This document shows positions 57,086-64,000 of a DNA stretch of 64,000 bases, piece by piece. The DNA lies in NCBI GenBank assembly GCA_907163375.1, contig CAJQUW010003414.1, positions 144,119 through 208,118 of the forward strand, given 5' to 3'. A program made the translations under genes and the position numbers. The DNA is from Prostheceraeus crozeri. Lineage: Eukaryota > Platyhelminthes > Polycladida > Euryleptidae. The notes beneath the pieces were generated by a model. The model was not told the DNA's origin, made no database searches, and was given only the letters and a program-made list of their open reading frames with translations. The first letter of the stretch is position 1. The number at the start of each line of letters is the position of its first letter.

Positions 57086-58080
57086 CGGCGGTTGGCGTTG
57101 ACCAACAAAAAATGATTAAGACACTCTGAATTAAGCATTGATGGTTAATTTAAAAGTGAATGGAAAGTACATGTAGAATATGCATCTCATGATTTGCAAA
57201 TATTTGTTCTGCTTTCCATAAGTTCCTCAATTGAAAGTATGGTATTTTCTTCCCACCAGGAAGTGAAATCATTAAAACCATAATTTAGAGCCAAATTTAA
57301 TCTAGAGGCAGTACTTCTACTCTACAAAACCAAGACAAGGTTTTGATTATCACAATAACTGGAAGAAGCGATAATCATGAGCGGTAGGGCACATATTAGT
57401 CACATTTGGTCACATATCTGCCGTGTTGAATGTGACCGATTCGGGCACATTTGGTCACATAAAGGCAGAGGCAAACGTCACATGCGTTGGGCACATTTGG
57501 TCACATATTGGGCACAGCTTGGTTTACAGTGTATCTAAAACTGATTTGAAATATTAGTTTACCAATTCATTCATTAATGGATTCTGAAGGTGGAGTGACG
57601 GACGACGGTTCATGGCTATCTGGTGCGGTGAGAATTCTATTTGAAATTGGCGGGCACGGAAAAATAAATGCCATGAGAAGATAACATTCTAATGCTATGT
57701 ACGACACTTGTTCAAGCTCTTACTTGTTAGTTGCTATTTGTCTCTTTGTTTCATGCCAGCAGCTGCAGATGGCCATTGATTAGAGTGAATTTACTTCAGA
57801 TTTTGTTTTTGACATGCTGTTGATGTGGCAATTGGCATTCGTAACGGGAACGCTTCACCTCATTTCGGTAATTCTGCTGTTGGAATGTCAACGATGAACT
57901 CGAAGTGTTCATGTTGCGGATGATCATGTCATTCTGCAGTCAATATGTCAATGCTCAGACAGAATGAGTTGGATGATGAGCTTCTTGATCGGTCAAACCT
58001 ATAAATCACCTTGCTCCACAGAATTAAACAGATCTCTTCCTATGTTTGACTAGAAAGGAAGCATTGGAAAATGTAACACT
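57086..58080. repeat. Short-repeat patch and partial dispersed repeat
   Basis: GGGCACATTTGGTCACATA and variants recur three or four times between 57388 and 57515, ending GGTTTACAGTGTA at 57535 (the MITE-type terminus). 58010-58080 matches the end of the dispersed-repeat family near 15010-15065. No coding region was seen. Confidence 0.5.
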
Positions 58081-58254
58081 AGTAGTAACAAAAGGTCCAG
58101 AATAAACACAGCGCGCCCCCCCCCTCCCCCCCCCCTCTGGAACGACAGAGGTTGTAGTCTGTCGTGGTGTGCCGGCCAGGTTGGTTCACAACATGTTCGC
58201 TGACTCCCCCCCCCTCTGCAACGACAGAGTGTGAGACTCGAGTGAGTTGGTCCG

Positions 58255-58362
58255 ACCGCCTGGTTGACTTGGGCGACCGTCCAGGTTGACGTGGGCGACC
58301 GTCTAGGTTGACGTGGGCGACCGTCTAGGTTGACATGGGCGACCGTCTAGGTTGTCGTGGAT
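58255..58362. repeat. 22-bp minisatellite containing TGACGT
   Basis: GGGCGACCGTCTAGGTTGAC plus GT repeats with an exact 22-bp period at 58271, 58293, 58315 and 58337, with a few substitutions. Most units carry GTTGACGTG, an ATF/CREB half-site. Poly-C tracts lie just upstream (58115-58136 and 58206-58215). Confidence 0.85.
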
Positions 58363-58603
58363 GGTGAAATGGCTGCCAGATTCGGATTCAGCGTAAAATT
58401 CTGCATCTGTGGTGTGATTTCCAGCTCAATCGGCGAGAAAAACTGTTTCTTCAAAATTTTGGCAGAGTTAAAATGTGGGACGTTTTGGTGTGTAGGGCCC
58501 AAACGTATCCTCGGATGAGAAAACGGAGGCCAGATTCGGATTCAGCGTGAAATTCTGCATCTGTATGGTGAATTTGAAAGCAATCGGAGAGAAAAAATTT
58601 TTC

Positions 58604-60770
58604 GCTGACGTCCCCCCCCCTCTGGACAGCTTGCTTCGATTTTGGCTTCCAGTGGACGGATTTTGTCGTGCGATAGCTCGTTTGAAAGCTAAGAGTGAGA
58701 CAAATTCACTGAAAGAATCGGCTTGTTCCTATCTGTCTTCGTTTAGATGTGAGACGACATTTAAGATTTTGGGACATTGGCGAAAAACGACAGAGTTAGA
58801 ATTTGGGATGTTTTGGGCTGTAGCTTCAAAACGAACCATCGGATGGGAAAACGGATTTCAGATTCGGATTCAGCGTGAAATTCTGCATCTGTATGGTGAG
58901 TTTCAAGTCAATCGGAGAGAAAAAATTTTCAACATTTTTCGAAAAAACGACAGAGTTAGAATTTGGGACGTTTTGGTGTGTAGCGCCCAAACGAAGCATC
59001 AGATGAGAAAACGGAGGCCAGATTCGGAATCTACGTGAAATTTTGGGTTAGGAAGGATGTTTCCAGCGAAATCGGAGAGAAAAAATTTTCACTGACGTCC
59101 CCCCCCCCTTTGTTCTAACTTTGGTTCTAGTGGACGGATTTTGTTCGTTCGACTTGCATTGGAAAGAGGATGAAACACTGCTCGACCGCATTTTTCGTTG
59201 CGAGTCAATCGGAGCAGCCGTTCAAAAGTTAGAGCGGTTACAAGATTTTAGGTCGGAGCTCACCTGAAAAAATCCTAAGTGTCAGAGTGACTTTGTATGG
59301 GAAAAATTGAAAATTTTCCAAAGTGTGGAATTTCGACCTGGGACCGTCACCAAAACATTTTTCATCAAATTTTGAAATTTCACTGACGTCCTCCCCCCCT
59401 TTGTTCTAACTTTGGTTCTAGTGGACGGATTTTGTTCGTTCGAGTTGCATTGGAAAGAGGATGAAACACTGCTCGACCACATTTTTCGTTGCGAGTCAAT
59501 CGGAGCAGCCGTTCAAAAGTTAGAGCGGTTACAAGATTTTAGGTCGGAGCTCGCTTACCTGAAAAAATCCTAAGTGTCAGAGTGACTTTGTATGGGTAAA
59601 ATTTTGAAAATTTTCCAAAGTGTAGAATTTCGACCTTGGACCGTCACCAAAACATTTTTCATCAAATTTTGAAATTTTCACTGACGTCCCCCCCCCCCTT
59701 TGTTCTAACTTTGGTTCTAGTGGACGGATTTTGTTCGTTCGACTTGCATTGGAAAGAGGATGAAACACTGCTCGACCGCATTTTTCGTTGCGAGTCAATC
59801 GGAGCAGCCGTTCAAAAGTTAGAGCGGTTACAAGATTTTAGGTCGGAGCTCGCTTACCTGAAAAAATCCTAAGTGTCAGAGTGACTTTGTATGGGTAAAA
59901 TTTTGAAAATTTTCCAAAGTGTAGAATTTCGACCTTGGACCGTCACCAAAACATTTTTCATCAAATTTTGAAATTTCACTGACGTCCCCCCCCCTTTGTT
60001 CTAACTTTGGTTCTAGTGGACGGATTTTGTTCGTTCGACTTGCATTGGAAAGAGGATGAAACACTGCTCGACCGCATTTTTCGTTGCGAGTCAATCGGAG
60101 CAGCCGTTCAAAAGTTAGAGCGGTTACAAGATTTTAGGTCGGAGCTCGCTTACCTGAAAAAATCCTAAGTGTCAGAGTGACTTTGTATGGGTAAAATTTT
60201 GAAAATTTTCCAAAGTGTAGAATTTCGACCTGGGACCGTCACCAAAACATTTTTCATCAAATTTTGAAATTTCACTGACGTCCCCCCCCCCTCTGGACAG
60301 CTTGCTTCGATTTTGGCTTCCAGTGGACGGATTTTGTCGTGCGATAGCTCGTTTGAAAGCTAAGAGTGAGACAAATTCAGTGAAAGAATCGGCTTGTTCC
60401 TATCTGTCTTCGTTTAGATGTGAGATGCCATTTAAGATTTTGGGACATTGGCGAAAAACGACAGAGTTAGAATTTGGAACGTTTTGGGCTCTAGCTTCAA
60501 AACGAAGCATCGGATGGGAAAACGGATTTCAGATTTGGAATCAGCGTCAGATTCTTTATCTGTATGGTGAGTTTCATGTCAATCGGAGAGTTTCAAGTCA
60601 TCAGCGAGAAAAATTTTCAACATTTTTCGGAAAAACGACAGAGTTAGAATTTTTGCGATGGCTGCCTACTGTAGAGCCAAAACGAAGCATCGGATGGAAA
60701 ACGGAGGCCAGATTCGGATTCAGCGTCAAATTCTACATGGAAATGGTGTATTTCCAGCTCAATCGGAGCA
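58604..60770 (+). repeat. Tandem repeats each with TGACGT and a poly-C tract
   Basis: Five or six units each begin CTGACGTCC followed by 6-12 C, at about 58605, 59092, 59382, 59681, 59978 and 60274. Four near-identical units of about 297 bp (59092-60272) lie between two longer variant units (58604-59090 and 60273-60770). The variants share the AGTGGACGGATTTTGT core and resemble each other closely. Short ORFs in the array are repeat-derived and I do not regard them as genes. The repeats end at a core promoter, so an upstream-activator array is plausible. Confidence 0.85.
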
Positions 60771-60816
60771 CTAGAACCGGAGATAGACGGGATTTTTAGT
60801 GTTTGGATGATGGGTA

Positions 60817-60850
60817 TTACGTCATCAGCTGATCGCCACACACTATATAA
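60817..60850 (+). promoter_or_regulatory. Core promoter: CRE plus TATA box
   Basis: TTACGTCA (60817-60824), the ATF/CREB site apart from one base, is followed 20 bp later by TATATAA (60844-60850). Transcription would start near 60875. A donor-like CAGAG|GTAGGT lies at 60899-60905. It follows the TGACGT/poly-C array and precedes the hairpin-rich region. Confidence 0.55.
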
Positions 60851-61349
60851 GCTGGGAACCGACGGAGACTTGTCATTTAGAGGAGAACGATTGTCAGAGG
60901 TAGGTCGTCTCTCTGAGCTCCGATGATAGCTTCGGACATTCCAAATTCCAGAAGAAATTCCACTTAGAAAATTTCATTGCTGATATCAGCTAAGCCGTCA
61001 GACTTAGAGGTTCGCCAGGAGATGGCCTTCGTCTCCAGGCCATAAAAGACTCCAAAACTTTAAAGGCTCGTAACTTTGCTTCTACAAGTCCGTTTGACTT
61101 GATTCAAAAAAGGTTCGGTCGCTATTGACCTGCCCTAAGTGATGGACTACTTATAAAATTTCATAAGTAGTGCTAAAAAGTTGAAAATTTTAAATTCACT
61201 AGTTTTGGAGGTTTTCTGGGGTTTTCGACCCTGCTGAAGTCAATGAAAGCATTTTTAATGATGTCTGAGCCAGTCTTCTCATGGTATAAGCGACTTTTCA
61301 CTGAAAGCGAGCAAGACACGGAGAGTTTTGCTGTAATATTCCACTGACA

Positions 61350-61505
61350 GGGTGTTCCTTCGGGACGGCGGACGATGCCGTAGTGATAAGTGTGGCAAGG
61401 GAATGTGTCATATTTAAGACCGTAACCGCTGGGACAACTCATGTCTCATGTTGGGCATTTGACACAGCTCTCAACGTAGCACTTTGAACGCCAATCGGTT
61501 GAGTC
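61350..61505 (+). ncRNA. Structured module R1
   Basis: The first of three diverged copies. Islands: TGTTCCTTCGGGACGG, hairpin ACGGC/GCCGT, AGACCGTAACC, CTCATGTTGGGCATTTGAC, CTCAACGTAGCAC and CGCCA. No frame is open through all copies. Confidence 0.5.
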
Positions 61506-62031
61506 TTAGCTATCTTGTCATGGGTGGCCTCTAAACATCTCCATTGCAAAACGCTGGTGAATCAAGCTCTCTACGGCTTGCTATCAAGCAGATCAAAGCA
61601 ATAACTTGGGATGTTTCCTCAAGGTTTTCAAGTATGCTGAGTTCAAATCTGCTATCAGATTTCAAATTTAACTAAGACTAAGGCAGCTTTGAGGGGTTAG
61701 ATCCCAGCTACTGTTCACTACCTTTGACTCGGCGTTGCTGTTACCACTTCGGGGCAGTGACAATGATGTCTTCAGCTGTAAAGAGCGGGTATCGGGGAAG
61801 ATCTCTCACTTCCCTAGTGATCAGTACAAGGCCTTCGGGCTGTCGACGGGATCGAGTGCCACTCACTACACTCAAATCTATCATTCCTCACTAAGTGTAA
61901 ATTACTGACTATACATTTGTCCTGCTATCAGGTTATTTTTGACTTGCTATCTAGTTGAATAGTCTCTTGCTATCAAGAGATTCACTTCTACTCATAAAGC
62001 ACATCATCGCTGTAATACCTCCTTTGCTCGA

Positions 62032-62200
62032 GCGTTCCTTCGGGACGGCGGGTACTGCCGTAGAGGGTTTGTGTTGCACGGGTTGTTCGTCGTTTGTTAG
62101 ACCGAAACCTCTGAGCCGTTGCTCATGTTGGGCGTTCGACTTCATACTCAACGTGACGCTTTCTTTCGCCAGGTCAGAGTACTTCAGCCATTCGACAAAG
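62032..62200 (+). ncRNA. Structured module R2
   Basis: The second copy: GCGTTCCTTCGGGACGGC with the ACGGC/GCCGT stem kept although the loop has changed, AGACCGAAACC, CTCATGTTGGGCGTTCGAC, CTCAACGTGACGC and TTCGCCAGG. It lies about 50 nt after a CTAT hairpin. Confidence 0.5.
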
Positions 62201-62358
62201 GTTAGTCTTTATGATATGGAGTAGAGTGAAATGTAATTCATTAGATGTCCCTTCAATGATTGCTCCCATGATAAACGTTGATGAGACAAATGAGATGATT
62301 CTCATCTTCCCTTTTCAATGATTGAAATCTACTAACACACTACCGTATAATCGGCCAC

Positions 62359-62467
62359 TATGGGGCAAGACATGATAGAGCCTTCAATGCGCTTTGCCCT
62401 GGGCAGTCTTTAGACTGGCGAATACTATCATTAAGTTGAATCTGCTATCAGTCAACTTGAACGTTGC
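62359..62467 (+). repeat. 108-nt structured repeat, left copy
   Basis: About 90% identical to 62832-62938. It contains GGGGCAAG…TTTGCCC closing an inner AGC/GCT helix, a CAGTC-TTTA-GACTG hairpin and the AAGTTGA…CTAT hairpin. It lies immediately upstream of the TATA box of the small gene. Confidence 0.8.
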
Positions 62468-62482
62468 GTCGCATTAGAGGGG

Positions 62483-62490
62483 TATATAAA
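62483..62490 (+). promoter_or_regulatory. TATA box of the small gene
   Basis: TATATAAA, 26 bp before the ATG at 62517. This leaves a very short or no 5' UTR unless initiation is closer than usual or a downstream ATG is used. Confidence 0.5.
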
Positions 62491-62516
62491 CCACTGCCTC
62501 TCATTCCATTTCAATC

Positions 62517-62783
62517 ATGCAGACGCCGAACAGTCAAGTCAGCTCTCCTCGCGGACTGCAGTTAAGGCCGCGAAATTTATTTGAGGAGTTTGTCAGGCTA
62601 GAGGAGCAAGACAGAGTTTTTAATAATCTTGCTCGGATTGGCAATCCGATGACAGCAACTGCTGTCAATCCAACGGAATGGCGCTACATTCCACTTTTTA
62701 GCCATGTACCAGTTAGTGTGGAAGTCGACAGTGTTACCAAAGAGAGAGTCAAAGACTCTCTCAGTAGAATTGGTAGGGTGTAA
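62517..62783 (+). CDS. Small single-exon gene, 88 residues, unknown function
   Basis: The ATG at 62517 follows TATATAAA at 62483, and the stop is at 62781-62783. The protein is soluble, with no signal peptide or membrane segment. It has a basic N-terminus (SSPRGLQLRPRNL), a central acidic/aromatic helix (FEEFVRLEEQDRVFNNLARI) and a charged C-terminal helix (SVTKERVKDSLSRIG). I recognise no family. The closeness of TATA and ATG is unusual, and the flanking 108-nt structured repeats are the strongest contextual feature. A minus-strand ORF (63163-62684) overlaps its end and looks like chance. It could also be the recombinant or viral-like core of the structured region. Confidence 0.45.
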   Translation: MQTPNSQVSSPRGLQLRPRNLFEEFVRLEEQDRVFNNLARIGNPMTATAVNPTEWRYIPLFSHVPVSVEVDSVTKERVKDSLSRIGRV

Positions 62784-62831
62784 GATGACATTACTCCCGA
62801 GAACGAACCATCGGCTCTCTTAAGGACCACC

Positions 62832-62938
62832 ATGGGGCAAGACATGATAGAACCTCCTCGCGGTTTGCCCTGGGCAGTCTTCGGACTGGCGAATACTATC
62901 ATTAAGTTGAATCTGCTATCAGTCAACTTGAACGTTGC
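62832..62938 (+). repeat. 108-nt structured repeat, right copy
   Basis: The inner helix is AACC/GGTT (against AGC/GCT in the left copy) and the hairpin is CAGTC-TTCG-GACTG (loop changed to the stable TTCG). It lies just downstream of the small gene. Confidence 0.8.
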
Positions 62939-62967
62939 AAATGAAGTTCGGTGTAGTACTTCCTTTC

Positions 62968-63140
62968 GACGGGCGTTCCTGTAAAGGGCGGCGGTGAAAC
63001 CCGTAGCTATGTATACCGCAAGGGACATTTGGCAATGGTCAATCTTGTTAAACCTCTCTGCGTCATGTTTGCAAGTGATTGCCTCTGTCTCAACGTAGTA
63101 TGCATTCGCGCCAGGGCGACATTTAGCCAACTGTCGAAGG
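62968..63140 (+). ncRNA. Structured module R3
   Basis: The most diverged copy: GCGTTCCTGTAAAGGGCGG in place of the TTCG loop, a CGG/CCG stem, TTAAACCTCTCTGCGTCATGT, CTCAACGTAGTATGC and CGCGCCAGG. It lies about 40 nt after a CTAT hairpin. Confidence 0.45.
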
Positions 63141-63184
63141 TTGCCTAAAACTTTCCATTGCATACGTTATGAGAACCATGAGTT

Positions 63185-64000
63185 CTACCTGTCTCTATCA
63201 ATGAGACGAATTGATGAATGGAATGAAATGGGAGGACACTCACGCGCCACACGCAACATAACACACTTCTCTCTTTCATAGTCTAACAAGCTCTTTACAC
63301 ATGGATCGCAGTCGATTGCTATCCCTGTATCAGAAGTGTAAGCTATCTTAATTTTATTTGACACTATTTCATCTATCATCATCGCCCATATGAAATGTTT
63401 TAAGATTTACAAGTTAGAAATAAAGTTTCAATAGTGTATGCGTTAGAAATAAAGGTGTAACTGTTCGTAAAAATAAGATCGCAAGATTTACTAGTTTACA
63501 AGTTAGACTAAGTGTAAATTAAAAATAAAATTATAACTGTTTCAAGAGTTTACAAGTTAGAAATTAAGTTTTAGCTGTTTGTATATCAAAATTAAGTTTC
63601 AAGAGTTTACAAGTTAGAAATAAAGTTTCAATAGTGTATATGTTAGAAATAAAGGTGCAACTGTTTGTAAAAATAAGATCGCAAGATTTACTAGTTTACA
63701 AGTTAGACTAAGTGTAAATTAAAAATAAATTATAACTGTTCACGTGTTAAAGCGTTGATGCAACGATGAACAATTAATAAGCTGAAAAGTTTTAGATTCA
63801 CTTTAACATTATCATATGTTTACAGATAGAAATGTATTACAGCAAAGCTACTTCATGAGTTAGTTTGCCAGGAGTGTATCATCTCAAACTTTTACTCCGA
63901 CTGTGGAACATTGATTTCCATGATGAAGATTTAAATAGTTAGATTCGATGGCGAACAAGATTTACTAGTTTATAAGTTGGACAAAGTGTTCTACTATTTT
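63185..64000. repeat. 200-bp AT-rich tandem repeat and sub-repeats
   Basis: TAAAGTTTCAATAGTGTAT starts units at 63421 and 63621, an exact 200-bp step. Both contain GCAAGATTTACTAGTTTAC, which recurs once more near 63957. The word TTACAAGTTAGA occurs many times. No gene was seen. The array continues to the window edge. Confidence 0.8.

Larger units (their letters stand above)
60876..63160 (+). ncRNA. Putative structured non-coding transcript with CTAT-loop hairpins
   Basis: Eight hairpins share a CTAT loop closed by G-C or G-T on unrelated stems: 61117-61130 (GGTCG/TGACC), 61576-61589 (GCTTG/CAAGC), 61645-61662 (AAATCTG/CAGATTT), 61921-61932 (CCTG/CAGG), 61942-61955 (ACTTG/CTAGT, one mismatch), 61961-61982 (TCTCTTG/CAAGAGA core), 62433-62458 and 62904-62929 (AAGTTGA…CTG/CAG TCAACTT). 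Other folds include a 9-bp stem ACTACTTAT/ATAAGTAGT (61146-61171) and several TTCG tetraloops (61830-61841, 62875-62888). Stem variation with a constant loop is a signature of selection on RNA (or single-strand DNA) structure. No known RNA family comes to mind. Orientation follows from the promoter. Confidence 0.5.

Noticed and set aside
59276..60094. Repeated short ORFs (SSSFQCNSNEQNP…-like and their plus-strand partners) in the poly-C array
   Set aside because: They are copies of one repeat unit read in frame. They end within the unit and have no upstream promoter of their own.
58115..60290. Poly-C tracts as assembly noise
   Set aside because: Tract length may be inaccurate, but the flanking TGACGT and AGTGGACGG cores are consistent between units, so the repeats themselves are real.
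60876..63160. rRNA or group I/II intron as an explanation for the hairpin region
   Set aside because: I see no conserved rRNA core phrases and no intron catalytic core. The repeated CTAT loops are not a feature of those RNAs.
62684..63163. 159-codon minus-strand ORF across the small gene's end and module R3
   Set aside because: It runs through the 108-nt repeat and R3. The corresponding frame in R2 is full of stops, the sequence has no domain features, and the hairpins explain the conservation better.

Overview
The window is nuclear DNA of an animal, probably an aquatic invertebrate. It is AT-rich, has spliceosomal introns (GTAAGT/GTGAGT donors, pyrimidine-tract acceptors), and is crowded with animal-type transposons: mariner-like, P/THAP, hAT-like, pogo-like, Crypton, Penelope, CR1/jockey-like LINEs and Ty3/Gypsy. 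It has no operons, Shine-Dalgarno sites or bacterial gene density. I cannot name the phylum. Nearly every long ORF is a decayed transposon protein, so most of the annotation is an archaeology of nested insertions.

The best candidate host gene runs on the + strand. Exons at 4327-4521 and 16107-16313 carry the first and second halves of a kringle domain, and an exon at 29976-30952 encodes a complete seven-transmembrane, rhodopsin-like receptor. All splice junctions I can place are phase 1, so the three exons can join in frame. The result would be a kringle-bearing 7TM receptor with introns of about 11.6 and 13.7 kb. The linkage is inference.

Layout: 0.5-2.2 kb, dead mariner-like element; 2.2-2.6, LINE scrap; 3.6-4.2, THAP remnant; 4.3-4.5, kringle exon a; 6.5-6.9, Penelope end; 7.8-9.3, repeat copy with a retroposon inserted; 9.8-10.3, AT-rich two-part ORF; 10.3-11.3, Gypsy tail plus LTR; 12.2-14.2, Crypton bounded by recombinase-type sites; 14.8-15.5, inverted repeat copy; 16.1-16.3, kringle exon b; 17.5-18.3, RTE-like LINE scrap; 18.6-23.2, TIR element A carrying a hAT-like insertion; 23.3-24.3, palindromic element; 24.4-29.3, TIR element D with an intron-containing QNKN/DUF7869-like gene; 30.0-31.0, 7TM exon; 33.1-33.6, GIY-YIG scrap with a complete hammerhead ribozyme motif.

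From 35.0 to 47.6 kb lies one minus-strand LINE. It is split by a Penelope/P-element complex (36.64-41.33) and by TIR element B (41.6-45.87), which itself contains a second QNKN-type transposon (41.92-45.18). From 48.0 to 54.0 kb a pogo-like transposon contains a MITE and a second LINE. From 54.5 to 57.1 kb are a MITE hairpin, a Cys-rich pseudogene, a LINE scrap and TIR element C.

The last 6 kb (58.1-64.0) differ from the rest. A minisatellite and about 297-bp repeats, most with TGACGT next to a poly-C tract, lead to a CRE/TATA core promoter. Beyond it are 2.3 kb packed with RNA-like hairpins. Eight of these share an invariant CTAT loop on stems of different sequence, three diverged copies of a roughly 170-nt module recur, and a duplicated 108-nt module with paired base changes flanks a small TATA-driven gene. 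I recognise no known family here. This is the most interesting part of the window.
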